Of a stretch of 64,000 nucleotides of DNA, positions 51,701-56,509 are shown in pieces. The DNA comes from Schistosoma mansoni. Taxonomy: Eukaryota > Platyhelminthes > Trematoda > Strigeidida > Schistosomatidae. A program made the position numbers and the translations under genes. Below the pieces are notes generated by a model. It was not told the origin of the DNA. It made no database searches and saw nothing but the letters and a program-made list of their open reading frames with translations. The first letter of the stretch is position 1; every line of letters starts with the position of its first letter. The DNA is taken from assembly GCF_000237925.1 (NCBI RefSeq), contig NW_017386027.1:1240001-1304000 (forward strand). Direction: 5' to 3'.

Positions 51701-52719
51701 CTCATAATCGTTCACAATGGTGATGAATTTATTCTCCATCTTACTCCTGACTATTAATTGCAATATTCATTCGTACACACATTTACACAACCTTTTCAAG
51801 CCATATTTCTGATGATAAGTCCCTCTCCTTATTATTGATACCACATGATTTCGATTTCTTTATTATTTTTATCACACTGTGCTAATGTGGTATGCCAATT
51901 TAAGCCAACGTACATGTGTTCCAGGCCCTATGTTAGTGATGTCTGTCACTCTTTCCATCGCTGTTTGTCAAGGCATCCTTACTTCCCAGTAAGCTGCCAC
52001 CGGACACTGGCATGTTGACAGGTATTCAGAGCATTCCGACTAGTCCGAACACAAAATCTATTTTCTGTTTTTTGTTCAGTTAGCGAAGGATGATGCAGTC
52101 AGTATGTTGAAGAGAATAAACGCCCTAGATGTACAATTGGAACTGATAATCTCCAGTTATTAGTGAGTGGGGTGTGAGGTCACGTATATATTCGGCTGTT
52201 CTGTTATCCATTTTGTTAGCTTCCCTTCTGTGTTGATGTGGTGTGGGGAGTTGAGATGTTGCAAATTTACGCCAGACGTTGAGCTGATCGTGACTGACTG
52301 ACACTATCAGTGCATATATAACATAAAATAAAATGAAAGACACTTGCTTTTGAGTAAGCTGAAACTTTTGATGAATTTTCATACAATCGAGTTGGAAAGT
52401 ATAATAACCAACCAGGATAAGGACAACTTTTGTTGAACGAAGCAAGTGGTAATGCTTTTTGATTAAGGAATCCACTATTGATAGAATCAATTCCTAATGA
52501 ATCCGTCAGTTGGGAAAATCCATTTTCTGAAGAATTAGTGATACATGTACGAGGAGATTTGATTTGATCAGGTTTTCGTTTACAACCCCCATCACTTTGA
52601 ACTTTACTTTTCGAAGGAAACCTTCTCCCTCTAAAAAATCTTCCTCGAAAGTTCGATCTTTTAGGATTGTTCTAATAATTAAATAAGGATAATAAGGTAA
52701 AATGATAAACATTTACCAT
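24876..52719 (-). CDS. MCM8: MCM8 DNA helicase, complete gene in 13 coding exons
   Basis: MCM8 is a nuclear AAA+ helicase that works with MCM9 in homologous recombination and fork repair. Coding exons on the minus strand: 52719-52717, 52671-52348, 50027-49688, 47036-46882, 44354-44175, 43356-42900, 40390-39827, 37811-37630, 33505-33285, 31522-31196, 28936-28771, 27393-27211, 25040-24876. Phases agree at every junction and total 3267 bases (1088 residues). Domains: Arg/Gly-rich N terminus, MCM N domain with a C-x2-C and C-x4-C zinc site (C286, C289, C309, C314), Walker A GDPGLGKS (675-682), Walker B IDEFD (740-744), sensor Asn784, arginine finger Arg809, and a C-terminal winged-helix-like end. 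Human MCM8 has 840 residues; the excess is mainly insertions in exons 6 and 7. Introns run from 45 to 4124 bases and are full of SINEs and LINEs. All motor residues are kept, so I expect an active protein. Confidence 0.93.
25150..25940 (-). mobile_element. RTE-2 LINE, 5'-truncated, in MCM8 intron 12
   Basis: The minus strand encodes [20 protein letters not shown], then [12 protein letters not shown], then [20 protein letters not shown] and [20 protein letters not shown]. The family 3' tail follows at 25155-25240 (CTGTGCTAATGTGGTATGGC to GTGACTGACT-like end). It is a 3' piece of about 790 bases with at least one frame break near 25760, lying in the same orientation as MCM8. Confidence 0.8.
26524..27102 (+). 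mobile_element. B repeat with target site duplication, in MCM8 intron 12
   Basis: The unit at 26536-27090 (555 bases) is flanked by AGATCTTGAGCT (26524-26535) and AGATCCTGAGCT (27091-27102), a 12-base duplication with one mismatch. That defines the B repeat ends: CCCGACCGTTGCTGCTACC at the left and AGCACTCAAGACCACTG at the right. There is no A-rich tail and no long frame. It may be a non-autonomous retroposon or the 5' portion of a LINE whose body is absent. Confidence 0.75.
27211..27393 (-). CDS. MCM8: MCM8 exon 12, residues 974-1034
   Basis: Between TATGTAG and GTATGT, 183 bases in phase 0. Encodes [20 protein letters not shown] and ends [13 protein letters not shown], matching human EDAEDIVEIMKYSM...STAKRFISALN, the linker to the C-terminal winged helix. 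The middle is longer and serine-rich compared with human. Confidence 0.88.
27530..27662 (-). repeat. H2 hammerhead SINE, 5' cut by a microsatellite
   Basis: The minus strand keeps CAGCACTGG...GGAGTCCCACAATA TGACGAAACGGCC and the 3' part. The core CTGAGGA reads CTGGGGA, which should abolish activity. The tRNA-like 5' region has been replaced by the TC/TA array that follows. Confidence 0.75.
27661..27744. repeat. Compound microsatellite (TC)n(TA)n
   Basis: About 26 bases of CT repeat followed by about 56 bases of AT repeat, directly at the broken end of an H2 SINE. In MCM8 intron 11 to 12 terms it lies between exons 12 and 11. Confidence 0.95.
27968..28484 (-). repeat. A repeat, near full length
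   Basis: Minus-orientation copy in MCM8 intron 11 from ACACATAAATATTGGTACAA to CCGTACCAGGGCATTTGGGG. Confidence 0.85.
28771..28936 (-). CDS. MCM8: MCM8 exon 11, residues 918-973
   Basis: Acceptor TTGTTTAG, donor GTAATT. The first base completes a codon TA|C begun in exon 10. Encodes [20 protein letters not shown] then [20 protein letters not shown] and ends REEATKQ. It is almost residue-for-residue the human DFYLELRK...[26 protein letters not shown] block, the lid region of the AAA+ domain. Confidence 0.93.
29215..29340 (-). repeat. H1 SINE, left arm of a split pair
   Basis: The minus strand carries GCTGACGAATCCCAAACAGG preceded by the H1 region with AACACCAACATTGGGATAC. The 3' half of the ribozyme is lost. 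The partner plus arm lies at 29673-29765 beyond an inserted RTE-1 piece. Confidence 0.6.
29402..29672 (+). mobile_element. RTE-1 LINE 3' piece with target site duplication
   Basis: The insert 29414-29660 encodes the RTE-1 C terminus ([13 protein letters not shown], then [20 protein letters not shown] and [15 protein letters not shown]). It ends GTAACAGGCATAAGTAAGTA and is flanked by TTGGGCCCAGTT (29402-29413) and TTGGGTCCAGTT (29661-29672), one mismatch. This marks a discrete, 5'-truncated insertion into the spacer between two H1 arms. Confidence 0.85.
29673..29765 (+). repeat. H1 SINE, right arm of a split pair
   Basis: The plus strand shows GTTTGAAGCGAAATACACTG then TCCTAAATGGGACGAAACGG and CCATCCTAAATACCATTTC, the 3' half of a hammerhead. 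The 5' core is altered. Opposite orientation to 29215-29340. Confidence 0.6.
29770..30250. other. No gene recognised (MCM8 intron 10)
   Basis: A 72-codon plus frame at 29807-30025 has protein-like composition but no recognisable family, no splice sites tied to it, and an opposite strand to MCM8. Confidence 0.35.
30259..30631 (+). repeat. A repeat, 3' truncated
   Basis: Starts AGCCCCCAAATGCCCTGG and stops after TAGACCTTTAGGTCAAAGGC, lacking the last 150 bases. Confidence 0.82.
30785..31090. repeat. H2 SINE, decayed head-to-head pair
   Basis: The left arm (30785-30930) is in minus orientation with GGACGACTGCTTCGTC, GGGACTCCTCAGTACT and a tRNA-like stretch. At 31025-31090 the plus strand has CGACTGAGGAGTCGTATAC followed by AAGAAACAA, a decayed hammerhead in the opposite direction. 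Both are too altered to expect activity. Confidence 0.5.
31196..31522 (-). CDS. MCM8: MCM8 exon 10, residues 809-917
   Basis: Acceptor AATAAG, donor GTAGGT. It completes the arginine-finger codon (AG|G, Arg809) and encodes [20 protein letters not shown] then [11 protein letters not shown], and later [20 protein letters not shown] and [13 protein letters not shown]. Human has SRFDLVFILLDTPNEHHDHLLSEHV...LRKYIGYARQYVYP. A short Asn-rich stretch (NNNNQN) lies in the variable middle. Confidence 0.93.
31808..32365 (+). repeat. B repeat, near full length
   Basis: Runs from GACCGTTGCTGCTACCTTGA to CCGTAACTGCACACGAGACC, more than 90 percent alike by eye to 26536-27090 in its first 330 bases. Lies in MCM8 intron 9. 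Clear target duplication not seen. Confidence 0.8.
32370..33280. other. MCM8 intron 9, nothing recognised
   Basis: AT-rich intron sequence without a clear repeat or exon. Confidence 0.5.
33285..33505 (-). CDS. MCM8: MCM8 exon 9, residues 736-808: Walker B and sensor 1
   Basis: Acceptor TATTAAG, donor GTACTT. Encodes [40 protein letters not shown], then [20 protein letters not shown] and IPSALLS. Walker B acidic residues (D741, E742) and sensor Asn784 are present. Matches human GIDEFDK...[38 protein letters not shown]. It ends two bases into the arginine-finger codon. Confidence 0.95.
33722..33861 (-). repeat. H2 SINE, left arm, running into an assembly gap
   Basis: The minus strand carries GCACTGCTGAGGAGTCCCAT, GGATGAAACGGCC and GTCCAGTGC, with the 3' SINE region. 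The copy is cut off at the gap inside its tRNA-like part (GGTTCGAATC). Confidence 0.8.
33862..34061. other. Assembly gap, 200 N
   Basis: Exactly 200 N bases, so the length is probably nominal. It lies between two H2 arms in opposite orientation, within MCM8 intron 8. A palindrome of this kind often blocks assembly. No coding exon is missing from MCM8, since phases match across the intron. Confidence 0.99.
34062..34190 (+). repeat. H2 SINE, right arm after the gap
   Basis: Begins inside the ribozyme (CACAATAGGACGAAACGG, then CCGTTCAGTGCTTCC) and continues to the 3' end with TACAAAACCCCTTCTGAT. Its 5' part is presumably in the gap. Confidence 0.8.
34637..36080 (-). mobile_element. RTE-1 LINE, longest copy in the window
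   Basis: The minus strand carries [20 protein letters not shown] and LRDQQVG (about 35895-35750), then [20 protein letters not shown] and [16 protein letters not shown] (35580-35190), and ends with the RTE-1 C terminus and tail at about 34640. The first blocks are reverse transcriptase domains 1-2 and the FADD/EDD region. Several frame breaks are visible, and the 5' end is truncated within RT. It lies in MCM8 intron 8. Confidence 0.85.
36655..37080 (-). repeat. A repeat, truncated
   Basis: Minus orientation, from TTTGGACATATAAATAATGG to TAAACAACGCCCCCGCTGCG. Lacks the last 100 bases at the CCCTGGTAC end. Confidence 0.8.
37280..37420 (-). mobile_element. RTE-2 LINE, 3' scrap
   Basis: The reverse complement resembles the segment after the RTE-2 coding block (GACTTTGGGTGACATGGCTC, GTTCGTAATGAAAAAGCTGC), as at 25425-25510. 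About 140 bases. Confidence 0.55.
37630..37811 (-). CDS. MCM8: MCM8 exon 8, residues 675-735: Walker A
   Basis: Acceptor ACATTAG, donor GTATGT. The first two bases complete a glycine codon split G|GT. Encodes [40 protein letters not shown] and [14 protein letters not shown]. The Walker A lysine (681) and serine (682) are present. Human reads [37 protein letters not shown]...[13 protein letters not shown]. Confidence 0.96.
38470..38780. repeat. H2 SINE, decayed head-to-head pair
   Basis: The left arm is in minus orientation (TATGAGACTACTCAGTAGTA, then GATGGAACCCGAG), and the right arm in plus (CACTGTTGAGAAGTCCTG, then GGGATGAAACGGTTGTCC and CAGTGATG). Both cores carry substitutions. Lies in MCM8 intron 7. 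Confidence 0.5.
39066..39582 (-). repeat. A repeat, near full length
   Basis: Minus orientation in MCM8 intron 7. The plus strand here carries a 111-codon open frame (39276-39611) that recurs in other A copies. Confidence 0.85.
39827..40390 (-). CDS. MCM8: MCM8 exon 7, residues 487-674, with a long charged insertion
   Basis: Acceptor CATTTTAG, donor GTAGGT. Begins [20 protein letters not shown] and [25 protein letters not shown], matching human LMEFSLKDLYAIQEI...[25 protein letters not shown], and ends SASHVLIV just before Walker A. Between residues 539 and about 668 lie some 130 residues where human has about 20. The insert has basic clusters ([19 protein letters not shown]), then an acidic run ([14 protein letters not shown]) and a Ser/Asp/Asn-rich part. 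The basic clusters resemble nuclear localisation signals. The phase is preserved across the exon, so the insert is translated unless spliced out as a hidden intron. I see no strong splice pair bounding it. Confidence 0.93.
40545..40865 (+). mobile_element. RTE-1 LINE, 3' fragment
   Basis: Encodes the [14 protein letters not shown] start (ACCATCAGCAACAACCTACT) through [13 protein letters not shown] to the ATGCTCCTCCACGAGGGGTA end and GTAAATAAGTAA tail. Several frame breaks. Lies in MCM8 intron 6. Confidence 0.8.
41560..41650 (+). mobile_element. RTE-2 LINE, 3' tail
   Basis: Diverged form of the tail (GCTGTGCTAACAGATTATAG, then CTACGATGCGTACGACTGAA). Only the last 90 bases. Confidence 0.5.
41715..41780 (-). 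repeat. A repeat, terminal scrap
   Basis: Only the AAAT-rich end and ACACATAAATATTGGTACAA remain. Confidence 0.7.
42225..42495. repeat. H2 SINE head-to-head palindrome
   Basis: The left arm (about 42225-42350, minus) and right arm (about 42385-42495, plus) are inverted copies, each with the GGTCTAGCTTCAATTGA/CATGG block and the GAAACGGCC ribozyme half. They are separated by only about 35 bases. Both cores are altered: the plus arm reads CTGATAATGAG, and the minus arm has a changed GAAA region. The RNA would fold into one hairpin of about 100 pairs. In MCM8 intron 6. Confidence 0.75.
42805..42852. repeat. (TAA)n microsatellite
   Basis: Run of TAA units, interrupted, just 3' of MCM8 exon 6 on the gene's strand. 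Confidence 0.9.
42900..43356 (-). CDS. MCM8: MCM8 exon 6, residues 335-486
   Basis: Acceptor TTCAAG, donor GTAAGT, 457 bases. Encodes [11 protein letters not shown], then [20 protein letters not shown] and [13 protein letters not shown], then a serine-rich stretch ([20 protein letters not shown]) and [13 protein letters not shown]. Human has IKIQELMSDD...[28 protein letters not shown]...FLLYIEANSI. The Ser-rich and Gly-rich stretches are fluke-specific additions to the N-terminal OB fold region. Confidence 0.92.
43408..43918 (-). repeat. A repeat, near full length
   Basis: Minus orientation, in MCM8 intron 5. The plus strand holds a 108-codon frame (43597-43923) closely matching those at 39276 and 49053. 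Confidence 0.88.
44175..44354 (-). CDS. MCM8: MCM8 exon 5, residues 275-334: zinc-binding loop
   Basis: Acceptor TATACAG, donor GTTAGT, exactly 60 codons in phase 0. Encodes [40 protein letters not shown] and ends LTIDTQ. The C-x2-C pair (C286, C289) and C-x4-C pair (C309, C314) match the human FLCAACGE...TKCPVPVC zinc ribbon. Confidence 0.95.
44428..44948 (-). repeat. A repeat, near full length
   Basis: Minus orientation, in MCM8 intron 4, about 500 bases from the previous copy and in the same direction. Confidence 0.88.
45003..45290. repeat. H1 SINE head-to-head pair
   Basis: The left arm (45003-45080, minus) reads CAGCTGACGAGCCCCGAATT and GGATGAAACACATCC. The right arm (45215-45290, plus) reads CTGATGAGTCCCAAGTAGAA, TGAAACAGGC and ATTCTGGATCCCACTG. 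Both cores keep CTGANGA and GAAA. Outer ends match as inverted repeats (AAACAGCAGTAG versus CGCTGTTTAA). The tRNA-like part is not clear in the 135-base spacer. Confidence 0.65.
45622..46015 (-). repeat. A repeat, diverged and truncated
   Basis: Minus orientation, from AAACAGATAAACATTGGTAC to TCAATTTCGTAAACAACATC. It belongs to the more diverged subset with 50190-50712 and 59165-59522. Confidence 0.78.
46120..46590 (+). mobile_element. RTE-1 LINE with internal deletion
   Basis: Encodes [20 protein letters not shown], then jumps to the [24 protein letters not shown] segment, and continues to [20 protein letters not shown] and the GTAAGTAAGTGAG tail. The palm-to-thumb segment in between is deleted compared with 34637-36080. 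In MCM8 intron 4. Confidence 0.8.
46882..47036 (-). CDS. MCM8: MCM8 exon 4, residues 223-274
   Basis: Acceptor GTTATAG, donor GTAAGT. The first two bases complete a valine codon G|TT. Encodes [40 protein letters not shown] and [12 protein letters not shown]. Human reads HIHARVYNYEPLTQLKNVRANYYGKYIALRGTVVRVS, so this is the start of the OB fold. Confidence 0.94.
47235..47785 (+). repeat. B repeat, near full length
   Basis: Runs from ACCCGACCTTTGCTGCTACC to CTCATACCTCTAACAGCACT. Very similar to 26536-27090. Lies in MCM8 intron 3. Confidence 0.82.
47970..48075 (-). mobile_element. RTE-2 LINE, 3' tail
   Basis: The reverse complement gives GTGCTAATGAGGTATGGCAA, CTTGGACCTGATGCATA and CCTACGTTGTAGCTGACTGA. 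Tail only. Confidence 0.65.
48270..48669 (+). mobile_element. RTE-1 LINE (second subfamily) with target site duplication
   Basis: The insert 48279-48660 encodes [14 protein letters not shown] sequence, [21 protein letters not shown] sequence, [20 protein letters not shown] and [17 protein letters not shown], ending in GTAAGTAAGTA. The flanks AGTAATCAG (48270-48278) and AGTAATCAG (48661-48669) are identical, so this insertion is young. One or two frame breaks are visible. It differs consistently from other RTE-1 copies ([10 protein letters not shown] for [10 protein letters not shown]), hence a subfamily. Confidence 0.85.
49060..49585 (+). repeat. A repeat, near full length
   Basis: Plus orientation from CCCCCAAATACCCTGGTACG to ATTTATGTGTTTAAATAAAA. 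The minus strand holds a 111-codon frame (49053-49388) of the recurring type. Confidence 0.88.
49688..50027 (-). CDS. MCM8: MCM8 exon 3, residues 110-222
   Basis: Acceptor GCCTTTCAG, donor GTATGA. Encodes [20 protein letters not shown], then [20 protein letters not shown] and [20 protein letters not shown], ending VPDIFK. It matches human IEKIQAFEKFFTRHIDLYD...RKGSILVDFKELTEG...MGLAIHQVL, the MCM N-terminal helical part. It ends one base into a codon. Confidence 0.92.
50110..50986 (+). repeat. Left arm of a long inverted repeat in MCM8 intron 2
   Basis: Segments 50110-50189 and 50714-50986 together match the reverse complement of 51917-52290. The stretch from TCACTAATAACTGGAGATTA to ACAGACATCACTAACATAGG (about 235 bases) differs at only one or two positions. 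The arm is interrupted by an A repeat (50190-50712). The outer 80 bases are more diverged. I do not know the family. Confidence 0.9.
50190..50712 (+). repeat. A repeat inserted in the inverted-repeat arm
   Basis: A full A unit, from CCCCCAAATGCCCTGGTACC to CCAATGTGTGTGTTGAAATA, splits the left arm between GATAACAG and ACGTGAC. The intact right arm reads GATAACAG, then 13 bases, then ACGTGACC. The 13 bases are missing on the left, so the insertion removed sequence or replaced it. No target duplication is evident. Confidence 0.85.
50987..51916 (+). mobile_element. RTE-2 LINE, decayed 3' part, between the inverted arms
   Basis: The plus strand has [20 protein letters not shown], then [20 protein letters not shown] (51086-51310), the RTE-2 C-terminal block. 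The family 3' tail CTGTGCTAATGTGGTATGCC lies at about 51876-51916. A scrap of A repeat (51621-51690) has landed inside. Heavily decayed. Confidence 0.7.
51621..51690 (+). repeat. A repeat, 3' terminal scrap
   Basis: GTGTGGCGCATATATATCTG to TATGTGTTTAAATAAATA, the last 70 bases of the A repeat. Confidence 0.8.
51917..52290 (-). repeat. Right arm of the long inverted repeat
   Basis: Reverse-complement partner of 50110-50986, uninterrupted. Its outer end lies only about 58 bases from the 3' end of MCM8 exon 2, next to the GC splice donor. On the minus strand it is open for about 55 codons ([20 protein letters not shown] and on). I recognise no family in that frame. Confidence 0.9.
52348..52671 (-). 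CDS. MCM8: MCM8 exon 2, residues 2-109
   Basis: Acceptor AATTATTAG, 108 codons in phase 0. Begins [20 protein letters not shown], an Arg/Gly-rich start like human RGRGFGRGRFQSWKRGRG, and ends [26 protein letters not shown], matching human PYKGWKLYFSEVYSDSSPL. There is no methionine in the exon, and an in-frame TAG stands at the acceptor, so the start must be supplied by an upstream exon. The 3' boundary is AAA|GCAAGT, a GC donor. No GT donor at the required phase fits. Confidence 0.88.
52717..52719 (-). CDS. MCM8: MCM8 exon 1, initiator ATG only
   Basis: Minus-strand ATG immediately followed by a GTAAATG donor. The intron is 45 bases (52716-52672) and ends AATTATTAG, joining ATG in phase 0 to AAC AAT CCT. 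A purine (A) precedes at -2 and C-A context surrounds it. Very short 5' introns are known in schistosomes. The 5' UTR would lie above 52719. An alternative ATG eight bases upstream would be out of phase. Inferred from sequence only. Confidence 0.65.
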
Positions 52720-52739
52720 TGATCTCCATGCACTAAATA

Positions 52740-54910
52740 ACACTTCACCTTGGCAGTATGACGATCGTTAATTGTTATTTATAACCGTTGGAAATCGTTG
52801 CCTGAAAGTTAAAAATACCGAGAAATCATCACAGAAAGGTAACTAAAACTTCAATAGCACTGGAAAGTTTGATTATATACTTACTAAAACAAACTGAAGT
52901 TACGGTCATATTTTCCACCACACTCAAATAGCAAATGACAAAAAACTACGAATTAACAATAACCGTTCCGTTTTAAGAAAAAACACTTTGGTGCATGATA
53001 ATGTGGAGTCCACAGAAATGGCAAGCTATGTAAACATAAATGATATTTGTGTTGTAGTGGTCCAATTGATATGATAAAGGATCAAAGCGACTGAGATGAT
53101 AGAGCTGACGTTTTGTTTACGAGACCGATCCCGAAATCCTAACAAAACATGCTTTTAAGGATAGGATAGACGACTAATAGACTGGAGAGAACTCAAGCTG
53201 ACATTTATATGCAAAATATTTAACCAAGACTGAATGATATGTCAATTACCAAATGATTAACTAGGAACAAAAACAGAAAGTACGAACAAATTAAAAGCAC
53301 TTCATTTTAACTTCTATATGTGAATTTATTCAATTCCACATAAATATAACTGACCAACCCAGGAAATAACCGTAAAATGTTATGTATGATATCATTAATC
53401 TATATTTTGCCCAATAGAATCAAAGCCTAGGTCTTGGAAAAATCAAATACTTTAATAACAGTCAGGCATCACAACACTTACTAGGGAGATAAAAACTAGC
53501 CAAACTGAGGAGACATTAAATAATAATGATAGACTCAACGAACGCTAACTGATCCGCTTATGGGCAAGATTTGACTTCGCGTCTATTTGGAAAATACGAA
53601 AAATTCAAGAAATAATAATCTTCTGAAGAAAAATATCGTTGAAAGCCGATGTAATGGAGATATTAACAGTCCCATCTTGGATTATTCACACATCTCTTCA
53701 ATAATTGTAAATAAGCGTTTTAATAGGCCAGTATTGATAAAATTATTATTGAATACTCGACGGTAACGACTCCATGTCATTGTTGTTTGCTCCCTAGTCA
53801 ATTGTATAATACCCTTATTTAAGTATATAAACAACGGTTCGATAAATTGCTGTTTGCGCGATGTCTAATTTAATGCCGAAACAGATCATCTAGTAGAACG
53901 TAGAACGTTTCTGACCTTAACGTTGGATGAAAATTGATCTACAAACATTTTGCCCTTTTAATTCATCCAATGATAGTTTAACTTGAATTTATGATGAACT
54001 TGCTTGCAAACGTATTGAAACTATAGATTAATTGGAATTTAAATGATATAACGTATTAAATTTTACATACACATATATACTTAAAAAATATGCTTAATTG
54101 TATTGTGACTGCAGAAACAGGCGCGAAGATACGCTAAATAGCAAGAGAATTTAAAATTTAGCGCAATTTCGGAAAGGATTCAAAGCAAATACATTTTATA
54201 TAACTATATGAATGGATAAGGCTTTCGCATATTTAGAATCAAAGTTTGGTAAAAAGTGGTTTAATAACACCCCTAAATATAGACCTGAGCTTCGAAAACA
54301 TGGATAGAAAGGAGCTTTCAGTTCATCAAACCATCGTAAACATCTCTATGCAACTGAAATAAATTCGGGAGGTAGGCAGTCAAATATAAACATATGGCCA
54401 GCCAACTACATCATTACAGCCAAAAGTCTGAATAGATGTTCTCGTGAGTGATTACGAACGCCATAGTAGAGGTGTTTGTAATCACAAAATATATTGTCTT
54501 AAGAAATAGCGAGTAAGGTATTAATTTTTCGGGGCTTGGTAACTTTACTTCAGCGAGTGTTATTGAAAGCTTCATAGACAACTGAAACAAATTTGAAAAT
54601 AATTCACAACGAATTTTCTAGGGCTTTAAGTAAATATCAAGTAAGTACAACACAATCCCTGGAGCCACAATCAGATATACTGCCTGAATTTTCCATTTAA
54701 GATTTGAACAACATGGAGGCAAACAGAGCACCAGACAGTTTGTAGTAAAGATATATCACGGATTTTCAAGTTAATCCTACTGTACAGTCACTTACAATTA
54801 TAGCCACGGTATTACAAATGACGATGAACAAACGAGCAGACCAACCTTGAGACTTGAAATATCTCCAAAAACGCTCAGATAATTAATAACGCTGATCAAT
54901 ATCCAATACC
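52740..54910. other. MCM8 5' flank, no gene recognised
   Basis: AT-rich, with no repeat shared with the rest of the window and no supported exon. The MCM8 promoter should lie in its first few hundred bases. I see no convincing core element. Confidence 0.4.
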
Positions 54911-54916
54911 TACAAC

Positions 54917-55530
54917 ATGAGACTGTATGAAGCATTTGGTTTCCTTTGCACTTTCTTCTTGTTGATTTGGGTATCTAGTAATGTTCAATACGTACTAGTC
55001 TATCAACTCAATTGTAACAGTTCTAAATTATGGCCCCTGTACAGGTGGTACAGTTTTGCTGAGGTGGTACCCATTCCAAGCGTTGCACAGAATGTGACCA
55101 TCTGTTATCAGTGAAAAGCCACTTTCTGGCACTGAGACATATAACTTCTTTATCCCCTATATTTAACATTTGTGGTTTATGATCTTGACGGTTCCTTCCC
55201 CAACGCTTACCCACTGTTCTTTAATATTATTAGAAACTGAAATATTCCCAACCGTCAGCAATTTAGTCGGTATATAAGCTCAGAATATGGCTGCCAAAGT
55301 TGCGTGTTCGATGTAGGATGGATTTGTTGCTGGGAGACATACGTTTGCTGAGGGATTCTGTTACCGTCGACGTTATGGTGGTGATGAGTTTCGGCATGTC
55401 ATCACTAGTGTTATTACATGCTCCATAGACAGCAGCGCTGTCTGTCTTCTCGTTTTCATTGCGCGTCTTTGTCTGTTTACCCGTTTTATGACTGTTAGTT
55501 GAAGTTCGACGACGTTGAACAGGCATCAGT
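54917..55530. other. Short open frames of unknown meaning
   Basis: A plus frame of 65 codons (54917-55114) starts MRLYEAFGFLCTFFLLIWVS, which looks like a signal peptide. On the minus strand a frame of 87 codons (55263-55526) starts MPVQRRRTSTNSHKTGKQTK and is basic and Ser/Thr-rich. The plus and a second minus frame (55023-55214) overlap, so at most one is real. No family recognised and no flanking splice logic. These may be remnants of a repeat. Confidence 0.25.
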
Positions 55531-55644
55531 GATAACGATGAATGATGGTCTCACAATATCGCAAATTGACTGAGGTTACGAATATAAACTTAGTGTTAGA
55601 TCCATTTTCAAATGGTTCAAATGGTTGAGGACGGAATAGAAGAA

Positions 55645-56500
55645 GCTTTCGTTTAACGGGCTTCCGTGTCTGGTAGCAGTGGATCACCAATACCTCCAGG
55701 CAAAAACTTAGGTATATGAACGATAATAGAGGAAAAAAAGAATTTGGTAAATAATAATAATATGTTATCCTTAGTCTTTAAGAATGAGTCAAGTTTCCTC
55801 TTAAAGGACTCCTGGGAGGTCGCTTGGACTAGCTTAGTCGGCAGCGAATTCCAGAACTTGACAACTCTAACGGAGTAGAAGTTGTATCTGCAGTCTGTTC
55901 TGCTATGTAGGGTCTCCAATTTCTGGGTGTTACCTCTTAGGTTAGTGTTATGACTAAGCTTAAGAAGATGTTTAAGGGGATGGCCAGAAGTATTAAGGAT
56001 ACTGTAAGTCATAAGAAGGTCACCTCTAAGACGCCTGTACTCTAACGGGTAAAGGTTAAGTGATTGGAGGCGCTCTTCATAAGGTTTGAATTTGAGTCCC
56101 CGAACTGATTTCGTGGCTCGACGTTGTATACGTTCCAGAGTGTCCTTATCCTTTTGGAGGGAGGGAGGTAATACTATGTTTCCGTACTCTAAATGGGGAC
56201 GAATAAAACTGTTGAAGATTATGTGGAAGGTTCTACCTTCAAACTGGCCAAAAATGCGCTTCAATGTTACCAGTGCAAGGTTTGCTTGAGAGGCGTTTTT
56301 GTCACAGTTCGCATACGATTTCAGGTCATAGGGTACCAACACTCCTAGATCTTTTTCGACTTGGGAAACTTCTAGAGGGGAGTTACCTAAGTTATCACTG
56401 TAGTCTGCAACATGTCTCAGATGGACTACTTTGCACTTTGAAGTGTTGAAGATAAGTCCGTTGTCGTCTGCCCAACTTTGAAAGTAAAAATCCCTCCATG
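55645..56500 (-). mobile_element. CR1-like LINE, 3' end of reverse transcriptase, well preserved
   Basis: The minus strand is open for about 280 codons of RT C terminus: DDNGLIFNTSKCKVVHLRHV, VEKDLGVLVPYDLKSYANCD, LALVTLKRIFGQFEGRTFHI, RPHLEYGNIVLPPSLQKDKD, LERIQRRATKSVRGLKF and VKFWNSLPTKLVQATSQESF. These are typical of CR1/Jockey-group LINEs after the YADD block. The catalytic core itself is missing (5' truncation near 56490). The unbroken frame suggests a young insertion. Confidence 0.88.
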
Positions 56501-56509
56501 CATACATTT

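Noticed and set aside
52125-52490. 121-codon minus frame across the exon 2 boundary
   Set aside because: It reads exon 2 in the wrong frame and then runs into the inverted-repeat arm. The MCM8 frame in the same region is the one supported by homology and phase.
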